This document shows, one piece after another, positions 16,641 to 25,291 of a stretch of 64,000 bases of DNA. The DNA is from Lysinibacillus macroides. Lineage in GTDB: Bacteria > Bacillota > Bacilli > Bacillales_A > Planococcaceae. The stretch spans positions 89,392-153,391 of the forward strand of contig NZ_LGCI01000011.1 in assembly GCF_001281525.1 (NCBI RefSeq), in the 5' to 3' direction. The notes under the pieces are model-generated. The model made no database searches and had not been told where the DNA came from. It saw only the letters and a program-made list of their open reading frames with translations. Every line of letters begins with the position of its first letter. Within the stretch, counting starts at the first letter, position 1. The translations under genes and the position numbers were made by a program.

Positions 16641-16893
16641 CCAAGTTTAGACGGTGAATATAAAGAATATCGGTATCATTGATGTCTCGATAAGCTGGCA
16701 GAGATAAAGTAAGAATGTTTCCTCCATTCAGCTGTGCATTGCCATAAAATTTTAGCCATCAGCAATAACAGGGTGATAAGTTAAATCCTAGTTCTGCTTC
16801 AGCCTCTATAATCCAATTTTCTTCAACACCATGTCCAGGAAACCATTTAATGGCTGTCGTACTGGCAAGCTTTTCTGCTAATCTATCATCCAT
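16641..16893 (-). pseudogene. SUKH (SMI1/KNR4) gene with an in-frame stop
   Basis: From ATG at 16893 (GGGAG upstream) the frame gives MDDRLAEKLASTTAIKW..., then EAELGFNLSPCYC, an in-frame TGA, and continues in the same frame as WLKFYGNAQLNGGNILTL...LPAYRDIND. This matches the SMI1/KNR4 pattern E-x-x-LG-F-x-L-P-x-S-Y-x-W-W-L-x-x-Y-G, so the stop replaces a codon (probably TGG) in the conserved core. The 3' end runs into the facing small gene and is shortened. A decayed immunity-type gene. Confidence 0.7.
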
Positions 16894-17038
16894 GGTAACT
16901 ACTCCCAATCTTTTTATCAATAATATCTAATCTATATCTAATGTTCAAAGAGTAACCTTGTACATAAAAGCACAAGAAGTACCTTTTCCCATTCAATTGC
17001 ATAATATGAATTGATCATAGATGAAAGGATTGAGGTAC

Positions 17039-17566
17039 ATGAATCACCCTTATTATGGTAATTACTCAATGTACCAGTATGGTTATCAGCCTACTTATTG
17101 GGCTTATCCAAATCAGATGGAGCAAGGAACTAGACATCATATGCGGCAGGATTATGGAGGTGAGCCATTCGTTATAGATATTGAAGAGGCTACCAAGCGA
17201 AACAATCATTATCGTACAGCACTATGGACAGGGGCAAACTTACAAGTAACAGTGATGAGCCTTGATGTAGGGGAAGATATTGGTTTAGAGGTGCATCCAC
17301 ATGTCGATCAATTTATTTGCATTGAAGAGGGGCGTGGTGTGACTCAAATGGGACCTAGAAGAGATTATTTAAATGTGCAAAAAAATGTTTCAGAAGATAC
17401 AGCGATAATGGTACCCGCAGGAACTTGGCATAACGTGACAAATACAGGAAATAAGCCACTAAAGCTTTACACAATTTATGCACCACCGAATCATCCATTT
17501 GGAACGATTCATAGAACAAAGGCGGATGCAATTGCTGCAGAAGCAGGCTATGGACAGAGAGAATAA
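17039..17566 (+). CDS. Cupin-domain protein
   Basis: About 175 residues. The N-terminus is Tyr/Pro/Asn-rich (MNHPYYGNYSMYQYGYQPTY), like spore-coat-associated proteins. A single cupin barrel follows at about 70-160: motif 1 GLEVHPHVDQFICIEEGRG and motif 2 PAGTWHNVTN supply metal ligands (three His, one Glu). ATG at 17039 is preferred, with AAAGGA 10 nt upstream; ATG at 17021 is in frame but has no site. Possibly a mannose-6-phosphate-isomerase-like cupin used in the spore or cell envelope; the substrate is unknown. Confidence 0.82.
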   Translation: MNHPYYGNYSMYQYGYQPTYWAYPNQMEQGTRHHMRQDYGGEPFVIDIEEATKRNNHYRTALWTGANLQVTVMSLDVGEDIGLEVHPHVDQFICIEEGRGVTQMGPRRDYLNVQKNVSEDTAIMVPAGTWHNVTNTGNKPLKLYTIYAPPNHPFGTIHRTKADAIAAEAGYGQRE

Positions 17567-17575
17567 ATGATCAAA

Positions 17576-17606
17576 GAAAGCGTGTTTTGATACAAACATG
17601 CTTTTT
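17576..17606 (+). terminator. Terminator after the cupin gene
   Basis: AGCGTGTTT/AAACATGCT stem (one mismatch) followed by T5. Confidence 0.65.
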
Positions 17607-17655
17607 CTTGATATATTGTAGAGGATAACGGTCTTTAATAAAGGGTGATAGAGAA

Positions 17656-18075
17656 ATGAAATACTCAAAGGCAACAAACTATGCTTTACATACAATGGTT
17701 ATTTTGGCGCTGACTTCTCAAGAAAAATCAATAAGTGTGGAGTCTTTAGCAGAAATGCAAAGCTTATCGTCAACCTATCTTTCAAAAATTCTTACAAAGC
17801 TTGTGAAGGCAGGCTTAATTGTGTCGAATCCAGGTGTGAATGGCGGCTATCGTATTTCCAAGCATCCTCAGGAAATTTCCTTTTTAGATGTAATCTATGC
17901 GATTGAAGGACAGACCTCATTATTTAGCTGTTCCTCTGAACATAAAGATTCTCTTCATAAGGAAGGCTGTCTGATCGAGCAAGTGATGATAGAGGCTGAG
18001 AATAATATGAAAAAGGAACTTGGTAATAGGTATATTATAGATATAGCTAAGCAAGTTAAAGAAAAAGGGGAGTAG
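17656..18075 (+). CDS. Rrf2-family transcriptional regulator
   Basis: A 139-residue winged-helix regulator. It has MKYSKATNYALHTMVILAL, the Rrf2 helix SVESLAEMQSLSSTYLSKIL and the wing with GVNGGYRISKHP. Two cysteines (SCSSEH... and EGC, about 94 and 106) stand where Fe-S or redox-active Rrf2 proteins have ligands, but the usual third cysteine is absent. It resembles the YwnA/HypR branch, which sense thiol stress, more than IscR. Single gene with its own terminator; targets unknown. Confidence 0.85.
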   Translation: MKYSKATNYALHTMVILALTSQEKSISVESLAEMQSLSSTYLSKILTKLVKAGLIVSNPGVNGGYRISKHPQEISFLDVIYAIEGQTSLFSCSSEHKDSLHKEGCLIEQVMIEAENNMKKELGNRYIIDIAKQVKEKGE

Positions 18076-18139
18076 ACGGATAGAATTCTTAAAGTGATGA
18101 ATAAGGTAGTATGCAAAAATAAGTTCTCCATATATTAGA

Positions 18140-18173
18140 GGGACACCCTTTTTAGATGACTTCAAGGGTGTCT
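18140..18173 (+). terminator. Terminator after the Rrf2 gene
   Basis: GACACCCTT/AAGGGTGTC perfect 9-bp stem with a 13-nt loop and T-rich flanks. Confidence 0.7.
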
Positions 18174-18175
18174 TC

Positions 18176-18803
18176 ATACAGTATATTTCTATTACACAAA
18201 CATAGTATGAATTTATAATTCCTTACAAGCTCACAACCTTTAGGATAGGAGCAGTAAGTGCGACAACAAGCATGAATGTCATATATGGAAGAGGGACTCC
18301 CAAAAAAATCTCTGATTATTTTCAACGTTTAGGAACAACCATATCTCCTACCAAATAAAATACGAGCTTTACAGTATCTTGCATCGCTATATTGACATTT
18401 TCTAAATTTCTTTGCCTATTTTGAGTTTGAATTTCTCATCAAAATAGCATAAAATAACATCTGGTAAATATTCTATATAAATACCATTATAAAAGAACTT
18501 ACAAATTGGATATGCTGGTCTAAAAGGTTATAATAGATTTATAGAATATAGGCTAATACGCTGATAAAGCTTTCACAAGGATAAAAAATTGACTTTTTAA
18601 TTTACTAAAACATACAATTCACTTTACCCCCTTAGTTTTTCTACAAATAATTCTAAAGAAATACGAATGTCGTCTTATCTTATAGATAGATGGCTATACT
18701 GCATAAGAGGAAATTTTTACATAAGAATGATGCGTATTGTTGTAAATCCATTTTGATCGTGTAACCCTAGGCAGCGAGGCCGTTTTATAGAAGGAGTGAA
18801 TCA
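18176..18803. other. Gene-poor region with a possible remnant
   Basis: About 630 nt without a clear gene. On the plus strand, 18209-18358 reads as about 49 codons ending in TAA (...GAVSATTSMNVIYGRG...KISDYFQRLG) with no start or ribosome binding site; it could be the tail of a lost membrane protein but is not identifiable. The last 100 nt should hold the promoter for the AI-2E-type gene. Confidence 0.3.
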
Positions 18804-19853
18804 ATGAGTAAATTCTTTCAAAGTCATGGATTTAAACGTTTTATGCTTTTAGTCGGCATTGCGATTGCATTATATTTAATGCGTAGCATGATTAATATTA
18901 TTCTACTTACGTTTATTATTACCTATTTGATGAATAAGCTTGCAACGAAAACAACAGAGGGTACGAGAAAATACGTACCACTGAATGAAAAAGCGGTGAC
19001 GGTAACCTTGTATTTGTTACTTGCCGGTGCAATTGTAGCAGTGATTTATAAATATTTGCCGATTGTCACGCAGCAAATCACACAGCTTTTTGACCTTATA
19101 GCAAGCTTTAATGTTAATCCAGATGATAATGAGATTGCCAGATACTTAGCCCCAACCTTTGAGAAAATCGAACTTGATAAATATTTAGAGCAGGGTGTAG
19201 ATATAACTCTTAAAAATATTACGAATATTGGTAAAATCATTATGCAAATCTTGATTTCATTAATATTAAGCTTATTTATCCTGTTAGAAAAGAAGCGCAT
19301 TATTGAGTTTACCGCAAAGTTTAAGGATAGTAAGATTGCACCTTTATACGATGAGCTTCATTATTTTTCGAGAGTATTTATCCGTTCATTTGGAAAAGTA
19401 ATTGAGGCACAGTTTATTATCGCTGCGGTTAACTGTGTACTATCAGTTATTATGCTTTATCTGATGGGCTTCCCACATTTAATTGCCCTTGGGATTATGA
19501 TTTTTATTTTAGGTTTAGTGCCAGTTGCAGGTGTTATTATTTCATTAATACCAATGAGTATTATTGCCTATAGTATTGGTGGGCTAATGTATATTGTTTA
19601 TATTTTGGTAATGGTGACAGTATTGCATGCGATTGAAGCCTATTTCTTAAATCCAAAGCTTATGTCTGCAAAGACGGATTTACCGATTTTCTATACATTT
19701 ATGGTCATTATCTTCTCAGAGCATTTCTTTGGTGTATGGGGGTTAATCATTGGTATTCCGTTGTTTATTTTCTTACTGGATGTTCTAGGTGTTACCTCAT
19801 CAGAAACGCCTAAGCAAAAACCTATAAGACGAAGCAAAAAGCAAATAGAATAG
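18804..19853 (+). CDS. AI-2E-family transporter (YueF/YdiK-like)
   Basis: A 349-residue integral membrane protein with about seven to eight helices: two close to the N-terminus (about 13-45), one at about 65-85, a cytosolic or surface loop (about 95-150) and the rest from 150 to 330. The conserved segments include FPHLIALGIMIFILGLVPVAG and VLHAIEAYFLNPKLM, the family hallmark. AGAAGGAG precedes ATG. Members export autoinducer-2, act as Na+/H+ antiporters or have unknown substrates. It is monocistronic with a strong terminator. Confidence 0.9.
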   Translation: MSKFFQSHGFKRFMLLVGIAIALYLMRSMINIILLTFIITYLMNKLATKTTEGTRKYVPLNEKAVTVTLYLLLAGAIVAVIYKYLPIVTQQITQLFDLIASFNVNPDDNEIARYLAPTFEKIELDKYLEQGVDITLKNITNIGKIIMQILISLILSLFILLEKKRIIEFTAKFKDSKIAPLYDELHYFSRVFIRSFGKVIEAQFIIAAVNCVLSVIMLYLMGFPHLIALGIMIFILGLVPVAGVIISLIPMSIIAYSIGGLMYIVYILVMVTVLHAIEAYFLNPKLMSAKTDLPIFYTFMVIIFSEHFFGVWGLIIGIPLFIFLLDVLGVTSSETPKQKPIRRSKKQIE

Positions 19854-19858
19854 CATTA

Positions 19859-19897
19859 TAAAAGGAATCATCTCTTGCTATGCAGATGATTCCTTTT
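19859..19897 (+). terminator. Terminator between convergent genes
   Basis: AAAAGGAATCATCT pairs with AGATGATTCCTTTT around an 11-nt loop, with T residues after it; shared by the facing MATE gene. Confidence 0.85.
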
Positions 19898-19900
19898 ATT

Positions 19901-21250
19901 TTACACCTTCTCTATAGAGGAAGAAGCAATGGTTTGTGGTCTTTTCTTAATGTACGTGTAAATAAGCAAAGCCGTAATACCCTCGACTACAGGGAAGGCC
20001 CACCAAATTGCCTTAGCACCAAATAATTTTGGGAGGATCAGAAGAGTCGGAATAAATAGAATTAAACTACGTAATAGCATAATCATTGTAGCCAGACGAA
20101 TTTTTTCAATGGATTGGAAAAATTCCGCGAACACCATATTGATGCCTAAAAATATATAGCCAATCGCAAAATAAGCAAAGCCCTGTGCTGCCATGCTGCG
20201 AATTGCAAATGTGCTATCACCAAATAGCGCCATTAACTGAGAAGGAACGAGCATCGCAATAATAGATGTGAGTAGTCCTAAAATAAGGGCAGTGGCTAAA
20301 CCGATTTTTAATAAGGCTGTTAATCGCTCCATTAATTTAGCACCATGATGGTAGCTAACTAGTGGTTGAAGCGCCATACCAATCCCAAGGAAAATCATTA
20401 ATAGCACGGTATGAATATAATTGACCATCGCATAAGCTGTGACACCATTTGCACCTAAATAATGCAAAAAGGTTATATTATATAAAATAACAATTACAGC
20501 TACAGAAGCTTCAACGATAAAGCTCGGTAGCCCAATAGCAAAAATTTTCTTGAGGTCTGTTAGATTAAAAAATGAAGTAACAAACTTAAGTTCAGATTGT
20601 GGAAGGAAAAAATGAAGGCAGAGCACAGACATACCAATAATTGTAGCAATGGCTGTTGCTAGGGCACAACCTGTTACACCATAATCGAGCATAAAAATAA
20701 AGACATAGTTTAAGATAATATTTAAGACAGATGTTGTTATTAAGCCAAGCATCGCCAGCTTTGGATTACCATCATTTCGGATAAAAATGCTTAAAAGATT
20801 TTCGATTGTATAAAACACACCAAATAGCAAAATAACATATAAATAGTCTTGCACATATGGATACGTATCATCACTTGCGCCAAATATATAAGAAATATCC
20901 CTTAGATTGAATAACAGCAGCCCGATAATAGTGAGCACAATAACAAGCATTGTTAGAAATGCTAGTGTAAAGAGCTGGTGTGCTCGCTGTTTATTGCCCT
21001 CGCCAAGAGCGATTGAGAAAAGTGTAGCGCCGCCCATACCAATCCACAGGGAGATAGAAAGTAAAATAGAGAAAATGGGAACAGCAATATTAACCCCTGC
21101 TAATGCTGTAGGTCCCACGCCATGACTAACAAAAATACCATCGACTAAAATATTAACGGACATTAAGAGCATACCGACCAGTGCTGGGAATAAATACGAT
21201 AAAAATAATGGTTTCAATGGTCTTGTTTCAATTGGATTAATGGTTGTCAT
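19901..21250 (-). CDS. MATE-family multidrug efflux transporter (MepA-like)
   Basis: A 449-residue transporter with twelve predicted helices and the duplicated six-helix MATE plan. N-terminal PLKPLFLSYLFPALVGMLLMSVNILVDGIFV and SLWIGMGGATLFSIALGEG are typical of the MepA/DinF branch that expels cationic drugs with Na+ or H+. It starts inside the end of the upstream GNAT gene (14-nt overlap, GGAGGTG ribosome binding site), so the two are an operon. A MerR-type promoter lies upstream of that GNAT gene and a BmrR-like regulator is divergent, which suggests drug-induced expression. Confidence 0.9.
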   Translation of the reverse strand: MTTINPIETRPLKPLFLSYLFPALVGMLLMSVNILVDGIFVSHGVGPTALAGVNIAVPIFSILLSISLWIGMGGATLFSIALGEGNKQRAHQLFTLAFLTMLVIVLTIIGLLLFNLRDISYIFGASDDTYPYVQDYLYVILLFGVFYTIENLLSIFIRNDGNPKLAMLGLITTSVLNIILNYVFIFMLDYGVTGCALATAIATIIGMSVLCLHFFLPQSELKFVTSFFNLTDLKKIFAIGLPSFIVEASVAVIVILYNITFLHYLGANGVTAYAMVNYIHTVLLMIFLGIGMALQPLVSYHHGAKLMERLTALLKIGLATALILGLLTSIIAMLVPSQLMALFGDSTFAIRSMAAQGFAYFAIGYIFLGINMVFAEFFQSIEKIRLATMIMLLRSLILFIPTLLILPKLFGAKAIWWAFPVVEGITALLIYTYIKKRPQTIASSSIEKV

Positions 21251-21704
21251 GTCTACACACCTCCAACACCATTACTTTTTCCCCTTTATCATCTCGTTCA
21301 CCATTAAAGGTAAATCCAAATTGCTGATAGAGTCGAATGGCTACAGCGTTGTTATCGTAAACGCTTAAATAGATATGAGCGCAGTTAAACTTTATAGTTA
21401 AATAATGAATAAGCTGCTGTAAAAAATATTTACCTAAACCTTGCTTTTGATAACGTTCATCAATTAAATAGCGATCAAGCCAAATACGCTGACTTTGATC
21501 ATCATGGGGGAATACACCATACATAGCAAAGCCTATAGCGCTATTATCCTTGTACAAGCCTAAGGGTGTGAAATGACGATCCCTCTCTGCCTCTGCTAAG
21601 CATTGGCTAGTTGTTTCAATAAAATGTTGCTGATTGTCAGCAATGCGTAAAGCTAAAATTTCCTGTTTGCTGAAAGCTGTAATGTCACGTATTTCCGTGA
21701 ACAT
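21237..21704 (-). CDS. GNAT-family N-acetyltransferase
   Basis: About 155 residues. The acetyl-CoA motif is YLIDERYQKQGLGKYFLQQLI (about 78-98) and the C-terminal VAIRLYQQFGFTFNGE motif is canonical. ATG at 21704 is chosen over an upstream TTG at 21713. First gene of an operon with the MATE pump, preceded by a 19-bp-spacer promoter. Paired with a drug pump and a BmrR-like regulator it may acetylate a polyamine or drug, much as the Bmr/Blt locus of Bacillus pairs Blt with the spermidine acetylase BltD. That role is inferred. Confidence 0.83.
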   Translation of the reverse strand: MFTEIRDITAFSKQEILALRIADNQQHFIETTSQCLAEAERDRHFTPLGLYKDNSAIGFAMYGVFPHDDQSQRIWLDRYLIDERYQKQGLGKYFLQQLIHYLTIKFNCAHIYLSVYDNNAVAIRLYQQFGFTFNGERDDKGEKVMVLEVCRHDNH

Positions 21705-21743
21705 AAATGTCAAAACCTTTCTATTTTTAATGTGAATAGGTAC

Positions 21744-21774
21744 AATCTAAAGTATATAGTTACTATATAGTCAA
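21744..21774 (-). promoter_or_regulatory. MerR-type promoter of the GNAT-MATE operon
   Basis: Read on the minus strand: -35 TTGACT, then exactly 19 nt, then TAGATT. The over-long spacer contains a dyad, TATATAG-TAA-CTATATA (21753-21769). A 19-bp spacer with a dyad is the signature of MerR-family activation by DNA distortion. The regulator gene starts 16 nt away on the other strand. Confidence 0.7.
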
Positions 21775-21789
21775 GGGAGGAAACTTAAA

Positions 21790-22620
21790 ATGCTTAATAA
21801 AAATGTGAAATTTTTTACAACAGGTGAGTTTGCTAAAATATGTAAAGTTAATAAGCAAACATTAATTTATTATGATCAAATTGGTTTATTGTCGCCTGCT
21901 ATAAAGGACGGTAAAGGTTATCGTTATTATTCCCTTGCACAATATGATTTTTTTAGTGTCATTGAATTATTAAAAGCAGTAGGTATGTCCTTAAAAGACA
22001 TTCAACAGTATATGGCAGAAAAATCACCTGAAAATTTTTTAGAATTAATGCAGCAGCAAAAGGAGATTGTTGCACAGAAGCGCCGAGAGTTAGAAATCAT
22101 TGAAGGCATTATTGATGTCAAAATGAAAACAACAGAGGAAGCATTGCATCTTCACTTTGATGACATCACCATTGAATATTTTCCAGAGGCAACATTATAT
22201 TTAAGTAAAAATATCGAAAATTCTACGGAGGAGCAATTTGTGAAGGCTGTAGCCGACTTTATTGAGGAGCTAGACCGCTCCCAATTAGATACAGGCTATC
22301 CAATAGGGGGCATTACAACAAGAGAGCAAGTGCTAGCGGGTAATTATGATAATTATAGTTACTTATATATAGAACAGCCACATCCACGAGAGGGGCATCC
22401 TTATTTTAAAGCAATAGAGGGGCAGGTTATTATTGGCTATCATATAGGCCCCTCTAAAATGCTTGGCGAAACATATAGCCGATTATTTAAGGTGATGCAT
22501 GAGCAAGGCTATCAATTAGGTCAGTATGTTTATGAGGAGTACATTTATGATGCTGTCATGAAAGATCGTGAAGAAGAGTATGTCACCAAAATTATGATGG
22601 AGGTACAAAAAATTCAATAA
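21790..22620 (+). CDS. MerR-family regulator, BmrR-like with GyrI effector domain
   Basis: A 276-residue regulator: MerR helix-turn-helix with FFTTGEFAKICKVNKQTLIYYDQIGLLSPA (about 8-37), wing with GKGYRYYSLAQYDFF, a coiled-coil dimer helix (about 80-118) and a C-terminal GyrI/AraC-E-type ligand-binding domain (about 120-276). It matches BmrR/BltR in plan and length. Its target is almost certainly the divergent GNAT-MATE operon, whose promoter has a MerR-type 19-bp spacer. The ligand is probably a cationic hydrophobic drug, by family analogy. Confidence 0.88.
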   Translation: MLNKNVKFFTTGEFAKICKVNKQTLIYYDQIGLLSPAIKDGKGYRYYSLAQYDFFSVIELLKAVGMSLKDIQQYMAEKSPENFLELMQQQKEIVAQKRRELEIIEGIIDVKMKTTEEALHLHFDDITIEYFPEATLYLSKNIENSTEEQFVKAVADFIEELDRSQLDTGYPIGGITTREQVLAGNYDNYSYLYIEQPHPREGHPYFKAIEGQVIIGYHIGPSKMLGETYSRLFKVMHEQGYQLGQYVYEEYIYDAVMKDREEEYVTKIMMEVQKIQ

Positions 22621-22764
22621 GCTATAAGGAATGCTTATAGGTGAGCCCTTTATCGTATGTTGTCTTTTAGATATCAGTAAAATCTTCATATTTTTCTATT
22701 TCCTCTAATTAGGAAGGCGTTTTTTGACGATATAGAAGTAAATTTATAAGGGGGGTGAAGTTTT

Positions 22765-24036
22765 ATGTGGATGGAGCGTTGGCATAGCTTAATCGAACAG
22801 TTAAAGCAGCAAGGAGCCTCTGTGCATCCTATTGATATTCAGCCTGTAGCGACGGAGCAGGAGCTACAGCAAGCTGAGGAGCAGCTTGGCATCCCAATTC
22901 CTACTGAGTTTCGTCAAATATTACAAAATTATGCTCAGCAAGTGAATCTCTATTGGTCTCTACCAGATACAGCGATTCTTCCAGAACAATTGACAGATAG
23001 ACCTTCAGGTGATTTTGGATGGAGCTTGGTGGATTTATTTTTTCCTGACTTTGGTGGTGAGGAGGAGCTAGATAAGCAGCAATACCTACAATTTTACACA
23101 GCGCATAATGGAGATGCTGTTCTGATGAAGTTGGCAGATGAATCGATTTGGTATTGGAGCCATGAGGAGGATGAGTTTGATTTCCTTGCATCTAGCTTCC
23201 AGGCTTACGTTGATCATGTAACAGCTTTAGGCTGTATTGGGGTAGATTGCGGGCAGCATCGTCAGTTCTGTGATGCAGCTGGCTTAAATCCTTATTCAGC
23301 TAGCTCGCAAATTTGGCTACAGTGGTTTGAACAATATAGAACATCAGACTTACAGCAAGCTAAATCCAGCTTAGAGTCCTTGCTTTTCTATGTTTCTATG
23401 CATGGTATGAAAAATACTGAGGTGCAGGGGTTATTTTCATTATTCAATAAAGAACAAGTATATCAAGCATTGCGTCAGAAGATTGAGCAAGATTCATCCT
23501 TATGGCATCAACAAGTATGGAGCGATGTGCTAGTAAAGATATGTGCAGATAAGGCTGAGCAGTGGGTGAGAGGGCTATGGCAAGAGACTAACGAAATAGC
23601 AGAGACCTTGCGTGATTATTTAACAGCCTATTGCTTACCAATGGAAGAGGGACTGACTTTAGTTCTTCAGGATATTGAAAAGGATAGGATTACTAGTTAT
23701 ACAGCCTTACATCGTCTGCGCCATTTCCATCATCCAAGTGTTATCCATTGGATGAAGGACTATCTTGCCTTTCCAATCGATGGATGGGCTACACTGTTAG
23801 CGCAATCACAGCCAAGTGCAGCGCTATTATTTGAATGGTTAAACGGTCATGAAGTAGAGAGGCTTACTGCCATCCGAGCCATTGATTATATGATGCGTCA
23901 GGGAATTGCGCCCACCACCGTTGTAGAAACGGAAAAGTGGCAGCCATTATTAATATTTTGGGCAGAGCATGAGGTATTACGAAAAAATAAACAACTCTTT
24001 AGCCATGCTTTAAATAGTTTGGATAGTTGGGTATGA
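22765..24036 (+). CDS. SUKH (SMI1/KNR4) domain protein with helical C-terminal extension
   Basis: A 423-residue protein. The N-terminal SMI1/KNR4 domain spans about residues 28-155 (ATEQELQQAEEQLGIPIPTEFRQILQNYA ... FYTAHNGDAVLMKLADESIWYW). The remaining 260 residues are mostly alpha-helical and Trp/Leu-rich, like a HEAT-type or other alpha-solenoid array, and I do not recognise a family. GGGGGGTGAAG precedes ATG. A DUF4272 gene follows 20 nt downstream. SUKH proteins act as immunity proteins in toxin systems and also as scaffolds; no toxin is adjacent, so the role is open. Confidence 0.75.
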   Translation: MWMERWHSLIEQLKQQGASVHPIDIQPVATEQELQQAEEQLGIPIPTEFRQILQNYAQQVNLYWSLPDTAILPEQLTDRPSGDFGWSLVDLFFPDFGGEEELDKQQYLQFYTAHNGDAVLMKLADESIWYWSHEEDEFDFLASSFQAYVDHVTALGCIGVDCGQHRQFCDAAGLNPYSASSQIWLQWFEQYRTSDLQQAKSSLESLLFYVSMHGMKNTEVQGLFSLFNKEQVYQALRQKIEQDSSLWHQQVWSDVLVKICADKAEQWVRGLWQETNEIAETLRDYLTAYCLPMEEGLTLVLQDIEKDRITSYTALHRLRHFHHPSVIHWMKDYLAFPIDGWATLLAQSQPSAALLFEWLNGHEVERLTAIRAIDYMMRQGIAPTTVVETEKWQPLLIFWAEHEVLRKNKQLFSHALNSLDSWV

Positions 24037-24056
24037 AAGCCATAGGAGGAGATAGC

Positions 24057-25247
24057 TTGAATCACTTTACAATATGCGCTTCTAAGAACGATACACATGA
24101 TATTGAAGAGGGAATTTTAGATACATTGGCACAGGGCTTTGTAGTTGAAAAAAATGATAGTAGCTATTTATTGAAATCGAAGGGGCTGTTTAAAAGGCAT
24201 CAAGGGGCTATTCATGTGATTGCTGATAATACAGACCCTGATTATTTTGCCAAAAATATGCCTGGAATGATGAGTTTTTACCATAATATTCCTTTTGAAG
24301 ATGAACAACTAAAGGAACTTGTCATGATTCAAATATCTGTTTTCAACACAGTGATTGCAGTTGAGATGGACAAAGAAATAACGGACGAGCAAATGCAGCT
24401 ATTAATAAAATTATTATCAAGTATAGGTGGTGTTGGCTTTTTACCAGATGGTACTTTGCTTGATCAACAAGGCTTGGTTATTGTTTATCCGAATGGAGAA
24501 TCAGGACCATCGAACTTTAGACCTCATGCCTGTACAAAAATGATCAATGTCCAAGAGGCAACATCAGCACAAGGGGAAGCACGTAAAAATAACACGATTG
24601 CATTCTTAGTAGAGAAAGGAATACCTTATGTAGCATCATTGCCACAGCTGCCGTCGGTAGAGGACTGTGCTTTTAAAAGGCAGGAGGATATTGCGAAAAG
24701 AGCAGTAGCTTTATTAATTGCTATTCAATTTGCCTGTGATGTAGCACAAAGCGGAAATATTGAGGATTCAAGGGAGTTCTTTCTAAATATGCTGCATAAG
24801 TATAATGTACAGCAATTTTTAACGGACAATGAAAAGAGCTTTCTTCAGGCACAATATCCAGATGCACAATATCCAGATGCACAAGAGGCAGTGAGCATTG
24901 CCTGGCAATATGAAGCATACTGGACGCTGATTTGGGCATTGGGTTTTGTGGAAACATTAGAGTTTCCAGATGATGTATGTGATTGTGACTATGCGATTCA
25001 GGTAGTCTCTAGCTGTGAAACATTTGAGCAATTTTATGCCCAAATAGCCATGCGTAGTAAGGAAGAAATTTTGGATGAGGCTGATAAAATTTATCGATTG
25101 CATTGGGCTTGTGTAAATAGTCGTATCAATGGGCAAGCCGCGCCATTAGCATTAAATGAAAGCGTTGTAATGGAAAGACGTAGAGCCCTATTTTGGATGA
25201 TTGGTTACCGCAATGAACAATGGGATACAATGTCAATGGATACATAG
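24057..25247 (+). CDS. DUF4272-domain protein
   Basis: About 396 residues starting at TTG (AGGAGGAG 5-6 nt upstream; the longer frame from 24027 runs into the preceding gene). The N-terminal half (about 1-165) is an alpha/beta domain of its own; the second half carries the DUF4272 pattern (RQEDIAKRAVALLIAIQFACDVAQ..., then EAYWTLIWALGFVETLEFP, ending in a WACVNSRINGQAAP...ERRRALFWMIGY block). An in-frame 15-bp duplication gives a repeated YPDAQ. DUF4272 genes occur near immunity-type loci. It forms an operon with the SUKH gene. Confidence 0.78.
   Translation: MNHFTICASKNDTHDIEEGILDTLAQGFVVEKNDSSYLLKSKGLFKRHQGAIHVIADNTDPDYFAKNMPGMMSFYHNIPFEDEQLKELVMIQISVFNTVIAVEMDKEITDEQMQLLIKLLSSIGGVGFLPDGTLLDQQGLVIVYPNGESGPSNFRPHACTKMINVQEATSAQGEARKNNTIAFLVEKGIPYVASLPQLPSVEDCAFKRQEDIAKRAVALLIAIQFACDVAQSGNIEDSREFFLNMLHKYNVQQFLTDNEKSFLQAQYPDAQYPDAQEAVSIAWQYEAYWTLIWALGFVETLEFPDDVCDCDYAIQVVSSCETFEQFYAQIAMRSKEEILDEADKIYRLHWACVNSRINGQAAPLALNESVVMERRRALFWMIGYRNEQWDTMSMDT
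24851..24880 (+). repeat. In-frame tandem 15-bp duplication
   Basis: ACAATATCCAGATGC occurs twice in a row and is followed by ACAA, giving a repeated QYPDA unit in the DUF4272 protein. The two copies are identical, which suggests a recent slippage event. Confidence 0.9.
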
Positions 25248-25252
25248 ATAGA

Positions 25253-25289
25253 AAAGCATCTCCATTCTATACAACTGGAGATGCTCTTC
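25253..25289 (+). terminator. Terminator between convergent genes
   Basis: AGCATCTCC/GGAGATGCT perfect stem, A-rich on the left and T/C-rich on the right. Confidence 0.7.
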
Positions 25290-25291
25290 CA

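Noticed and set aside
23041-23200. Overlapping minus-strand frames inside the SUKH gene
   Set aside because: They are frame shadows of a gene with a good ribosome binding site and a recognised domain.
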